A model generated the notes under the pieces. It made no database searches. It worked only from the letters and a program-made list of their open reading frames with translations, and was not told the DNA's origin. This document shows, piece after piece, positions 43,354 to 51,701 of a stretch of DNA of 64,000 nt (position 1 is its first letter; each line of letters opens with the position of its first letter). Source of the stretch: Candidatus Muiribacterium halophilum (GTDB taxonomy: Bacteria > Muiribacteriota > Muiribacteriia > Muiribacteriales > Muiribacteriaceae); the NCBI GenBank assembly GCA_023228995.1, contig JALOAD010000007.1, forward strand, positions 24,289-88,288, given 5' to 3'. Both the position numbers and the translations under genes were made by a program.

Positions 43354-44408
43354 TTTCTTACCACCTCCCTTAAACCAAGCCCAATTGCAGCAGTAAGTTC
43401 TTGTTTATACTCTTCAAGCTCATCCATATTAGGAACACTAACTCCCAGATCAACAAACGGATCTGCAAATTCAACTTCAATACCTAATTCATTTGCAAGA
43501 AAAGCATCAATATTAGGCAATTTAGAAGTCCCCCCAGTAAGGATAATCTTATCAATCTGCTTTTCTCTTGACTGGGCTTTAAAAAAGTCAAAAGATCTTC
43601 TTATTTCAGACACAAGTTCTTCAATAATAGTATTTATAACATCTGAAACTTCATTTCTGTCAGATTCTTCTATTGCAACTCTACCTTCTTCTTTTTTAAT
43701 ATTTTCAGCCTGTGAAAGTTCAAGTTTGAGAACATCCTTAATAACATTGCTTATATTATTCCCCGCAATATTAACATTTCTGTGAAAATCAAGAACCCCT
43801 CTTTTAATTATATCAATATTTGTGGTGGATGCACCAATATCAATAATTGCTACAATTCCGTCAGGATCAACCTGAGCACTTAAAGCATTTAATACTCCAA
43901 AACAGTCTACATCTACAACTTTAAGAGTAACACCGGCATTTTTTAATGTAATCTGATATGTATTTAATATTTCTTTAGGAGTACACACAAGAAGAATATA
44001 ATTCTGCGAACCTTCTTCTTCTGCAATCTCACCAAGATTAAAATAAGATATCTGAACCTCATCAATACTGTATGGAATATACTGCTCAGCTTCAAACTTT
44101 ATCGCTTCTTTCAATTCATCAGCAGCCATTACTGGCATTTTAATAAATCGAATTATAGTATTTTGCGACAAAAGTCCACCTACATAAGTAGAGCCTTTTA
44201 ATTTACCTGCTTTAATGACATCTTTTATAGTATCTGTCACCGCAGCTCCATCCACAATATTTCCTTCAACAATTACACCTTCCATAGGCAGATGTGCTAT
44301 GCCGAAACCAGCTAAAACTGGCTGTTTACCAAGTTTAAGCATTACAATCTTTACTGCACTGGAACCTACATCAATTCCGATTATACTGTTTCCACCACCA
44401 AATAGCAT
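43350..44408 (-). CDS. pilM: Type IV pilus assembly ATPase-like protein PilM
   Basis: Actin-like cytoplasmic protein that recruits PilN. The phosphate-1 motif IGIDVGSSAVKIVML (residues 9-23), the IIDIGASTTNID phosphate-2 region (about 188) and the ILTGGTSKLPNID adenosine motif (about 287) are present. The ATG at 44408 follows GAAGGAG; an upstream ATG at 44438 lacks a site. It is the first gene of pilMNOPQ. The motor genes pilB/pilT and pilins are not in this window. Confidence 0.94.
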   Translation of the reverse strand: MLFGGGNSIIGIDVGSSAVKIVMLKLGKQPVLAGFGIAHLPMEGVIVEGNIVDGAAVTDTIKDVIKAGKLKGSTYVGGLLSQNTIIRFIKMPVMAADELKEAIKFEAEQYIPYSIDEVQISYFNLGEIAEEEGSQNYILLVCTPKEILNTYQITLKNAGVTLKVVDVDCFGVLNALSAQVDPDGIVAIIDIGASTTNIDIIKRGVLDFHRNVNIAGNNISNVIKDVLKLELSQAENIKKEEGRVAIEESDRNEVSDVINTIIEELVSEIRRSFDFFKAQSREKQIDKIILTGGTSKLPNIDAFLANELGIEVEFADPFVDLGVSVPNMDELEEYKQELTAAIGLGLREVVRK

Positions 44409-44539
44409 AAATAACTCCTTCTCAGACTGAAATTTCAAAAATGCTTGTTTTTGTTATCGGCAGCTGATATTCTGTTGATTAAATAATTTTTTTAGATAAT
44501 AAATTTTGTTTTTTACCGCCAGACACAAAGGAAAAAAAT

Positions 44540-45367
44540 ATGCCTGTATTTACCCAAAAATTAGAAAAAACCGACTTTCCAAAGCTTGAGCAATATTTAA
44601 TAGAAAATAATTTTTCTAAAGAATCTATCGGACAATATCAACTTTTTTATTATAAAAATATAAATTGCACTGTAATATTATACTCTTCAGGAAAAGTTGT
44701 TTTTTCTGGAAAAAGTCCAGAATTTCATTTTGAAAACTGGAATAGTACCGGTGACCCAATAGAAACACATATAGGTTCTGATGAAGCTGGAAAAGGTGAT
44801 TTTTTTGGTCCTCTTGTAGTATGTGCTAGTCTTGTCGATGAAAAAACAGGATTATATATTAAAAATATGGGAATTACAGAAAGCAAAGGAACTTCATCTG
44901 AAAAAATATTTAAAATGTCACAAGAATTAAAAAAAATAATACAATTTGAAACAATTAAAATAAATCCACCAAAATACAATGAACTTATAAAAAAATTCAA
45001 AAATCTCAATAGCATGCTAGCATGGGCTCATGAAAAAGCAGTAAACACACTTGCAGAAAAAACCAAATCAAAAGCAGATATAATAATAGATAAATTCGCA
45101 TCAGTTAATATAAAAAGTTTACATGGCAATAAAATAATAATGGAAACTCATGCAGAAAAACACATTGCAGTCGCAGTAGCATCTGTAATTGCAAAAGCTG
45201 AAGTATTATATTGGTTTAAAAATACATCAAAAGAAATTGGAATAAAAATTCCTTTAGGTGCAACAAATGTAAAAAGCACAGCAAATAGTATAATATCCAA
45301 ATTAGGCAGAGAAAAACTTGATACACTCGTAAAAACACATTTTAAAACCTATAAAGAGTTGAATTAA
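44540..45367 (+). CDS. rnhC: Ribonuclease HIII
   Basis: Degrades RNA of RNA-DNA hybrids. The N-terminal TBP-like domain (about 1-75, GKVVFSGKSPEFHFENW) is diagnostic for HIII against HII. The catalytic DEDE core begins GSDEAGKGDFFGPLVV (about 81-96), with further acids in ADIIIDKFAS and the region after HIAVAVASVIAKAE. The length of 275 residues is normal. AAAGGAAA precedes the ATG. Confidence 0.95.
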   Translation: MPVFTQKLEKTDFPKLEQYLIENNFSKESIGQYQLFYYKNINCTVILYSSGKVVFSGKSPEFHFENWNSTGDPIETHIGSDEAGKGDFFGPLVVCASLVDEKTGLYIKNMGITESKGTSSEKIFKMSQELKKIIQFETIKINPPKYNELIKKFKNLNSMLAWAHEKAVNTLAEKTKSKADIIIDKFASVNIKSLHGNKIIMETHAEKHIAVAVASVIAKAEVLYWFKNTSKEIGIKIPLGATNVKSTANSIISKLGREKLDTLVKTHFKTYKELN

Positions 45368-45383
45368 TCTGATTAAATAGAAA

Positions 45384-45422
45384 AAGCAGTATAAGAGTAT
45401 GTGAAGCGGTATAAGAACGGTA
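45384..45422. repeat. Short R1 repeat, inverted orientation
   Basis: GCAGTATAAGAGTATG and GAAGCGGTATAAGAACGG, the reverse complement of TATACTGC/TATACCG units, between rnhC and the convergent DUF4276 gene. Confidence 0.6.
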
Positions 45423-45428
45423 TTTTTA

Positions 45429-45998
45429 TTAAGTAGAAATTATTTTTTTTATTCCATTTATTAATGCGTTAAAACTTTTTGATTTATTATTTTCTAAATT
45501 TAAGTATTTAGATATTTTTCTAGAACCTATTACTTTTTGATATTGTTCTTTTGTTATGCTTTTAAGTACTCTGGCAGGATTTAATAAATTATCGGGATTT
45601 CTAAATTTTGCTTTATAACTCTTTGTTTTTGCTAAATTTGCTATAGAATATGCATTTTCTACAGCTTGTAAATCACCTAAATAAAATGTTTCTAATTCAT
45701 GACATGCTATTCTTATTAATACTCTTTCAGATTTGCCTGTATTATTAACTTTTTTTCGTAATCTATCTTTTAAATTTATACAATTTGATTGGTCTTGATC
45801 TCTTAAGATAATAAAAAATGTATCTGGAACAAGAAAATTTTTGATTTTTGATTCGAGATTTCTATCAAGATCTTGTTTTCCTTCAAAAACTATGAATTTA
45901 ATATCAAAATCTTCAGATGAAAAGTTAAGTTTATTAAAAAGATTAATTAACATCTCTTTTGCTGAAAGTTCTTCTAAAAGAAAAACTATTGTTCTCAC
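45429..45998 (-). CDS. DUF4276-family protein (TOPRIM-like), partner of AAA ATPase
   Basis: 189 residues from a GTG start at 45998 that overlaps the ATPase stop as GTGA, with GGTGGAG upstream; longer ATG starts would run inside the ATPase gene. The family is recognisable from the opening RTIVFLLEELSAKEML, then FEGKQDLDRNLE, FFIILRDQDQSNC, RIACHELETFYLGDL and KAKFRNPDNLLNPARVL. DUF4276 proteins are related to RloB-like TOPRIM folds; acidic residues in EELSAKE and LRDQDQ would be the metal site. Pairs of such a protein with an OLD/RloA-like ATPase occur in anti-phage loci of the AbiL/PARIS kind. Confidence 0.87.
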   Translation of the reverse strand: MRTIVFLLEELSAKEMLINLFNKLNFSSEDFDIKFIVFEGKQDLDRNLESKIKNFLVPDTFFIILRDQDQSNCINLKDRLRKKVNNTGKSERVLIRIACHELETFYLGDLQAVENAYSIANLAKTKSYKAKFRNPDNLLNPARVLKSITKEQYQKVIGSRKISKYLNLENNKSKSFNALINGIKKIIST

Positions 45999-47182
45999 AA
46001 CGGATCTACTCCACCAAACAAACCTTGTTTCCACAAATAACCCATTTTGTCACCATTTTCCATATAAGCTTTGATTTGTTTATCTTCAGAAGCTCTAACA
46101 ATTTCGGTATATCCATTTTTCTTTTCAAGCCAAAAAACTTCTTTAAGTTGAGTAGCATTAAGAAAATCTGGAGAATGAGTAGAAACAAATACCTGACTTT
46201 TTCGATTAGAATAGCTTCTAAATTCCTCAGCTAATTCCAAAAGTAAAGTTGGATACAATTGATTTTCCGGTTCTTCAATACACAGCAAAGGATAAGGATT
46301 TGGATCATATAATAATACTAAATAAGCAAGCATTTTTATTGTACCATCTGATACATATTTTGCCAAAAATGGATCTTCAAATGATTCATCGTGAAATTTT
46401 AGCAAAACTCTCCCTTCTTCCGTTGTCTTAGCTTCAACATTATTGATTCCAGGAACTCTTCTTTTTAAAGTCTCAATAATTTTATCAAAAATTTCTCTAT
46501 GCTGATTATATAAATACTGTATAACAAGTGATAGATTCTCACCTTCTCTCGAAAGATGTTCAGCATAACCAACTTCCTGTTCTTGTCTTGATTTATTGAT
46601 ATGAAAATCAGATACATGCCAGTTTTCAATTAAATTCCCTAATGCAACTACAGCTGGAAATTTTTCAAATTGTGATAATCCTTTTATAGCTAAAATATCA
46701 TTAGATTTTAATTTTTGATCTTCTCGTTTTAAATCATTAATATCTTCAACTTGTTCAAGTTCATTTGTTACAGCGTTTCCTTTGCCATCAGAAAAATCAA
46801 GAAAATGCCATGGAGTACCTTTTCTACCCCTTCTGTATTTAAGAATTTCTCTTTCAATAAAAGCTCTATTGTCTTTTTCATTTATTTTCAAAAAATATGT
46901 TATAATCGGACTGTTTTTTTCTTCTCTAAATTTAATCTCTAACTCTATTGGACCGCATGAGTTTCTAGTTTTCACTTCTTTAAAACCTCTACTTCCCCCT
47001 AGTTTTATAAGTGCTGTATTAACATTACTGGTAAAAGCATCTTTAAGAAATCCAAACACATTGAATATTGTACTTTTTCCAGTACCATTCGCTCCTACAA
47101 TAACACAAAAATCAGGTATGTTTTCTAATTTTGCATTTTTAAAAGCTTTAAAGTTTTTTATATGTATGCTTTCTATTTTCAT
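45995..47182 (-). CDS. AAA family ATPase (ABC/OLD-like, RloA type)
   Basis: 395 residues. Walker A VGANGTGKSTIFN (about residues 32-44), a signature-like segment FLAKYVSDGTIKMLAYLVLL (about 265-284), Walker B YPLLCIEEPENQLYP (about 292-306) and the switch FVSTHSPDFLN (about 326-336) give an intact SMC/ABC-type head of the AAA_21 group. No TOPRIM domain is fused; it is encoded by the overlapping next gene. Such two-gene modules commonly act as abortive-infection systems; target recognition is unknown. Confidence 0.9.
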   Translation of the reverse strand: MKIESIHIKNFKAFKNAKLENIPDFCVIVGANGTGKSTIFNVFGFLKDAFTSNVNTALIKLGGSRGFKEVKTRNSCGPIELEIKFREEKNSPIITYFLKINEKDNRAFIEREILKYRRGRKGTPWHFLDFSDGKGNAVTNELEQVEDINDLKREDQKLKSNDILAIKGLSQFEKFPAVVALGNLIENWHVSDFHINKSRQEQEVGYAEHLSREGENLSLVIQYLYNQHREIFDKIIETLKRRVPGINNVEAKTTEEGRVLLKFHDESFEDPFLAKYVSDGTIKMLAYLVLLYDPNPYPLLCIEEPENQLYPTLLLELAEEFRSYSNRKSQVFVSTHSPDFLNATQLKEVFWLEKKNGYTEIVRASEDKQIKAYMENGDKMGYLWKQGLFGGVDPL

Positions 47183-47276
47183 AATTATTCCTTAGAAAAA
47201 ATAAAGAGAATTTTATTTATTTTTCATAAGTTTATATTTTATACACAAAATCGTCAAATAACAACATTGTTTTTAT

Positions 47277-47330
47277 TAATTATTAATTAGATGTAAAGCA
47301 TTATTAATTGTGACCTCTGAACAATTATAC
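47277..47330. repeat. R3 hairpin remnant
   Basis: AATTAGATGTAAAGCATTATTAATTGTGACC carries the ATG(T)-AAA-GCAT mini-hairpin and AATTAG/AATTGTGAC spacers of the R3 family. The sequence 47183-47276 holds no recognisable feature. Confidence 0.45.
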
Positions 47331-47359
47331 TAAATTTTTGAAACAAAAAAAATTAATTA

Positions 47360-47403
47360 CTCGCATACCACCTTTATACGCTTCATATACTGCTTTTATA
47401 ATA
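47360..47403. repeat. R1 repeat next to R2
   Basis: GCATACCACC, TTTATACGCTTC and ATATACTGCTTTTATAATAC, followed directly by R2, the same R1-R2 order as at 3621-3748. Confidence 0.6.
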
Positions 47404-47475
47404 CAGATCCCGGCTCATAATCACACCGGGAAAACACAATATTGATTTTTGTATTTAATCAGAGGACTCAATTAT
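47404..47475. repeat. R2 element (full copy)
   Basis: TCCCGG (47408-47413) pairs with CCGGGA (47426-47431). ATATTGATTTTTGTATTTAA and GAGGACTCAATTA follow, matching the copy at 22476-22552 in order and sequence. Confidence 0.65.
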
Positions 47476-47511
47476 CAACTTGTTGCACTAATTATTTTTA
47501 ACATTTCTACA

Positions 47512-47551
47512 AAAAAAAAGATAAAGCAGGTTACCCTGCTTTATCTTTTTG
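47512..47551 (-). terminator. Terminator of the cheW-chemoreceptor operon
   Basis: AAAAAGATAAAGCAGG (47515-47530), loop TTAC and CCTGCTTTATCTTTTT (47535-47550) make a 16-bp perfect stem just past the chemoreceptor stop. Confidence 0.92.
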
Positions 47552-47561
47552 AGTAAATATT

Positions 47562-49517
47562 TTAGAATCCTAGTTTATCATCATCATTTAACGGTAAAAT
47601 TGTTTCTCCATCTATTTTATTCTTTTTCTTGTAATTCTTATTTGTTTTATTACTGCTATAATTTACTTTATTTTTTTTTTCACTGTTTTTTTTTACTGTA
47701 ACTGTATTTGATGACATGACATTTTTATTTGAACCATAAACTATTCCTGAAAGCATATCAACAACTTCTTTCATCTGAGCTGCCTGTCCTGTCAATTCTT
47801 CACTTGCTGCTGCTGCCTCTTCAGAGTTTGCTGCATTTGCCTGAGTTGCTTTTTCAAGTTCAGATACTGCAACATTAATCTGATTAATACCTTTATTTTG
47901 TTCATCAGAAGCTGTAGATACTTCATTTATAAGCTCACTTACTTTTGTAACACCATCATTTATGCTTAAAAGTGCATCTGATACTTCTTTTGCAACTTTA
48001 ACACCGTTTTCAGAATTTACTTTACTTTCTTCAATAAGTGCAGCAGTGTTTTTAGCAGCTTCAGCACTTCTTTGAGCAAGATTTCTAACTTCTTCTGCTA
48101 CAACTGCAAAGCCTTTTCCAGCTTCTCCAGCACGAGCAGCTTCAACTGCAGCATTTAATGCAAGAAGATTAGTCTGAAAAGCTATTTCATCAATAGTTTT
48201 TATTATTTTAGCAGTTTCATCTGAAGAATCTTTAATAGAATTAATTGCTTCCATCATTCTCTTCATTATATCCATACCTTTTGCAGAATTATCTTTAGCT
48301 TCACCACTCATAAGATTAGCCTGTCTTGCATTTTCAGTATTTTGCTTTGTCATAGACGATAATTCTTCCAAAGATGCTGAACTTTCTTCAAGTGAAGAAG
48401 CTTGTTCATTTGCAACCTGAGCCATTTCCTGTGAAGACTGACTAACCTGATCAGCAGCTGATGCAACTTGATCTGAACCAGAATTAAGATCATCTATTAT
48501 TCTTATTACAGGAGTTGTTATTCCTTTTGCAAGAAATAAGGCAAGTCCAATTCCAAATATTACACCTATACTAAGACCAATTATCATTATATATACAGCA
48601 GAAGTAAGTCCTGCTGAAGATTCATCAGTAGCCTTAGCTGACATTCGTTGCATATTTTCACTTAAATTTTGTGCTAATTCAATAATTCCCGGATAAATAT
48701 TTGCTCTAATTTCTCCTAGATTTCCAAACTCAGCCCATAGATTTTTAACAAGCTCTATATTTTTTTTATATTCATTAGCACTAGCCATTATATTATTAAG
48801 TTGTCTTATGTTTTCATCTCTTATTGTGTTTTTAATTAAATATTCAAGAAGTGGATTTATATTTTTAAATATTTCATCTGTTTCACTAATTATTTCAACA
48901 GATTTAGTTTCCATAGCTTTCCAAGCTGTAATTCTTGCTTTATTACCAAGATCTATAATTGTATTGATTGTATTAATCTTTTTAAGTCTTTCATCAATTA
49001 CATCTCTACCTAATTCATTTTTAAATAAATCATTCATAGTTTTTAAATAAAGATCACAATTTTCCATATAATTAGTCGCAGCATTATTCATAACTTCCTG
49101 TGCTTTTTTTAGATTCTCTGAATTTTTTATTGTTGTTTCAATAGCATCACTATATTTGTCAAAATTATTATATAAACTCTTTATATCACTTTCAGCATTT
49201 ATACCTTTAGCATTTCTGATTATTTGTTCAAATTCAGAAACAGATTTTTTAGTAATTTCAACACCTGTTTTTCCTTTTTTTATATAAGATTCATCTTGAG
49301 TAAAGGCAAAATATACTACATTATAAACTGTATTCCAAAATTGATTTATTGTATCTGATGTGCTTACCATGCTAGGAACATAAACTTCTTTTATTTCTTC
49401 AGATATTTTTTTTGCACTATTCATATTTACAATAGCAATTGTTCCAAGAATAACAGCAATCATAAGAACAGCAATAAATCCACTTAAAATTTTTGCACTT
49501 AATGTCATATTTTTCAT
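47562..49517 (-). CDS. Methyl-accepting chemotaxis protein with large helical sensor domain
   Basis: 651 residues. TM1 covers about 10-30, a periplasmic helical sensor of about 270 residues (four-helix or helical-bimodular type) follows, and TM2 covers about 305-330. The cytoplasmic signalling domain has tip [20 protein letters not shown] (about 445-464) and Glu/Gln/Ala-rich methylation helices. The C-terminal 55 residues are Lys/Asn/Ser-rich and probably disordered, ending DDDKLGF. No CheB/CheR pentapeptide is evident. It directly follows cheW by one base, so it probably forms a signalling unit with it; cheA is not in the window. Confidence 0.95.
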   Translation of the reverse strand: MKNMTLSAKILSGFIAVLMIAVILGTIAIVNMNSAKKISEEIKEVYVPSMVSTSDTINQFWNTVYNVVYFAFTQDESYIKKGKTGVEITKKSVSEFEQIIRNAKGINAESDIKSLYNNFDKYSDAIETTIKNSENLKKAQEVMNNAATNYMENCDLYLKTMNDLFKNELGRDVIDERLKKINTINTIIDLGNKARITAWKAMETKSVEIISETDEIFKNINPLLEYLIKNTIRDENIRQLNNIMASANEYKKNIELVKNLWAEFGNLGEIRANIYPGIIELAQNLSENMQRMSAKATDESSAGLTSAVYIMIIGLSIGVIFGIGLALFLAKGITTPVIRIIDDLNSGSDQVASAADQVSQSSQEMAQVANEQASSLEESSASLEELSSMTKQNTENARQANLMSGEAKDNSAKGMDIMKRMMEAINSIKDSSDETAKIIKTIDEIAFQTNLLALNAAVEAARAGEAGKGFAVVAEEVRNLAQRSAEAAKNTAALIEESKVNSENGVKVAKEVSDALLSINDGVTKVSELINEVSTASDEQNKGINQINVAVSELEKATQANAANSEEAAAASEELTGQAAQMKEVVDMLSGIVYGSNKNVMSSNTVTVKKNSEKKNKVNYSSNKTNKNYKKKNKIDGETILPLNDDDKLGF

Positions 49518-49518
49518 A

Positions 49519-49998
49519 TTAATCCTCCAAAATTCCTTTTATTATTTCAGAATCACCCGATATAAGTCTGTCAATATCAAGTAGAATTATCACTTTTTCA
49601 TCGATTTTCCCAACTCCTTTGACAAAATTCATTTCCTCGTCTATGCCAAATTGAGGTGGTGTTTCTATATTACTTTCTGATATATCAATTACTTCTCTTA
49701 CTTCATCAACAATTATTCCTTCTTTTAGCTTATCAAGCTGAATAACTATTATGCAGGTTTTTTCAGTATCTTCAGTAACATCCATATCAAATTTGTTTCT
49801 CAATTCAATTACAGGAATAACATTTCCCCTTAAATTGATTACTCCACGAACATAACAAGGAGCTTTTGGAAATTTTGTAACATTCATCATTCCAATAATT
49901 TCTTGAACTTTAAGTATTTCAATTCCATAGATTTCAGAACCGACTATAAAAGTCAAATACTTGCCCGCCATCTGACTTGTTTTCAATGGTTTTGCCAT
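49519..49998 (-). CDS. cheW: Chemotaxis coupling protein CheW
   Basis: 159 residues, SH3-like CheW fold. [43 protein letters not shown] and [10 protein letters not shown] are diagnostic. It couples chemoreceptors to CheA. GGAGGGC precedes the ATG, and the chemoreceptor gene follows by one base. Confidence 0.97.
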   Translation of the reverse strand: MAKPLKTSQMAGKYLTFIVGSEIYGIEILKVQEIIGMMNVTKFPKAPCYVRGVINLRGNVIPVIELRNKFDMDVTEDTEKTCIIVIQLDKLKEGIIVDEVREVIDISESNIETPPQFGIDEEMNFVKGVGKIDEKVIILLDIDRLISGDSEIIKGILED

Positions 49999-50037
49999 AC
50001 GCCCTCCTATTATATTATTATATTATATAATATATTT

Positions 50038-50067
50038 ATATTACTATCTATTATATATCTATGTCAA
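50038..50067 (-). promoter_or_regulatory. Putative promoter of cheW-mcp
   Basis: On the minus strand TTGACA (50067-50062), 18 bases, TAATAT (50043-50038), then an AT-only leader and GGAGGGC before the cheW ATG. Confidence 0.55.
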
Positions 50068-50123
50068 CAAATACAATAAAATAATTATAGAATTAATAAA
50101 TAAGGCTAATGTCTGAAAATTTA

Positions 50124-50459
50124 AAAATTGTAAGACTTATAAGAGAAGTATAAGGGCGGTATAGATGCGGTATGTGAAGCGTATAGAATCAGTATAAAAA
50201 ATGTATGTAAGGCATATGAAAGATGTATAAGAGAAGAATAAAGCAATAAAGTTTTTATACTCTCTTATACGCTTTTATACGCACTTATACTGCTTTTATA
50301 CGCTTTTATACGCTTTTATACGCTTTTATACGCTTTTATACGCACTTATACTGCTTTTATACGCTTTTATACGCTTTTGTACGCTCTTATACTGCTTTTA
50401 TACGCACTTATACTGCTTTTATACGCTTTTATACGCTTTTGTACGCTCTTATACTGCTT
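50124..50459. repeat. Large R1 decamer array (TTTTATACGC) with inverted left arm
   Basis: From about 50256 to 50459 the DNA is made of 10-11-base units: CTTTTATACG five times perfectly at 50293-50342, and variants ACTTATACTG and TTTTGTACGC. A higher-order 62-bp unit is repeated from 50341 to 50403. The left part (50124-50245) has degenerate units in the opposite orientation (GTATAAGGGCG, GTATAGATGCG). It abuts the TAA of the asnB-like gene. The rest of the gap (49999-50123) holds only the cheW promoter. Confidence 0.9.
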
Positions 50460-51701
50460 TTATGTTTTAAGCTTATTTTTCTTTACTGATGGAAATAAAA
50501 TATTATTAAGTATTAATCTATACCCTGGTGAATTTTTATGAAGTTCAAGTTTTGTTTCTTTTTCGCCTACTAAATGTGCATAATCTTCAGGATCATGTCC
50601 GCCAAGAAATGTAAAAGTACCTTTACCTCTAATTCCATGAATGTATTTAACCTGATTATCATTTAAAAATCCTAATACAAGCACATCAGATTTAACTGTT
50701 TTTTTATTAAATGCTGTGGTTTGTCCAAGAAAATCTTTAATTATTCTTGTATGATTTTGTGTCAATATAGCTGCTGTTCTATCAAATTTTGCAGCAAATT
50801 CAAATAATCTAAATGTTTTTATACTTGAATAAGCATTTTTTACTTCAATATCTATATTAGAGAACTCATAAATATATGGATTAGTTATAATTTCAAAATT
50901 TTCAAATGCAAAACAAGTTTTAAAATCTAATTTTTCTTTATAATCAGGATCTATTGGAGTTTCATCTATTTCAGGTGCACAAATATCTGTATTTAGTGTA
51001 GCTAAAGCTATATCTAGTGTATCTGTAGATGCACACATTGCAAATAAAAATCCACCTTTTTCAACATAATCTCTTATAATTAAAGCTATGTTTTTTTTAA
51101 GCTCAGGAACTGATTTAAAACCATATTTAAAAGCTCTTGCTTTTTCAATTTTATATTTTTCTTTATACCAATCAGCTGTGCCATAAGAAGCGTAAAATTT
51201 GCCCATTTGACCTGTAAAATCCTCATGATGAAGATGTAACCAATCATAATCAGCAAGTTTTCCAGCTAATATTTCATCATCATAAACTTTATCATAAGGG
51301 ATTTCTGCATATTCTAAAGCCATAGTAACAGCATCATCCCATGGATTTGATGTATCTGGTGTATAAACTGCAATTTTTGAAGGTACACTAATTGATTCTT
51401 TAGAACAATTTGATTCTTCTAAAATACTTTCAATTTTAACAACATCTTCTATTGATAATTCATCAAAAGATACTTTAGATTTCATAATTATATCTTTAAC
51501 ACTATTATCTCCTTCAATTAAAAAAGAACCGCCTCTATAATTAAGAAGCCAGCTTATTTCAAAACCTTTCTCTACAAGTGTATAAACTACTCCATAAGCT
51601 TTAAGATGATCATTTTGTACATTATCCATGTAAATAAGATATGGTTTTGCATTTATTACAATCAAAATGCTAAACATTAATATTATAAATTTAATTTTCA
51701 A
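50460..51701 (-). CDS. Exported protein of the 'asparagine synthetase B' mis-named family
   Basis: About 413 residues with a signal peptide (KIKFIILMFSILIVINAKP). It matches a conserved family, often labelled asparagine synthetase B in Bacteroidota, whose hallmark is PYLIYMDNVQNDHLKAYGVV and LLNYRGGSFL near the start. It has a glutamine-amidotransferase-like fold segment (GGFLFAMCASTDTLDIAL) and ends FTFLGGHDPEDYAH. No ATP-PPase or AsnB synthetase motifs are present, so the name is misleading. The start is likely TTG at 51701, following AAAGGAGA; it overlaps the TPR gene by 11 bases. Its function is unknown. Confidence 0.8.
   Translation of the reverse strand: MKIKFIILMFSILIVINAKPYLIYMDNVQNDHLKAYGVVYTLVEKGFEISWLLNYRGGSFLIEGDNSVKDIIMKSKVSFDELSIEDVVKIESILEESNCSKESISVPSKIAVYTPDTSNPWDDAVTMALEYAEIPYDKVYDDEILAGKLADYDWLHLHHEDFTGQMGKFYASYGTADWYKEKYKIEKARAFKYGFKSVPELKKNIALIIRDYVEKGGFLFAMCASTDTLDIALATLNTDICAPEIDETPIDPDYKEKLDFKTCFAFENFEIITNPYIYEFSNIDIEVKNAYSSIKTFRLFEFAAKFDRTAAILTQNHTRIIKDFLGQTTAFNKKTVKSDVLVLGFLNDNQVKYIHGIRGKGTFTFLGGHDPEDYAHLVGEKETKLELHKNSPGYRLILNNILFPSVKKNKLKT

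Noticed and set aside
50256-50459. Possible CRISPR array
   Set aside because: Units are about 10 bases and contiguous; there are no unique spacers of constant length and no cas genes nearby.
50460-51701. True asparagine synthetase B
   Set aside because: It has a signal peptide and lacks the ATP-pyrophosphatase motif and the N-terminal catalytic Cys of AsnB.
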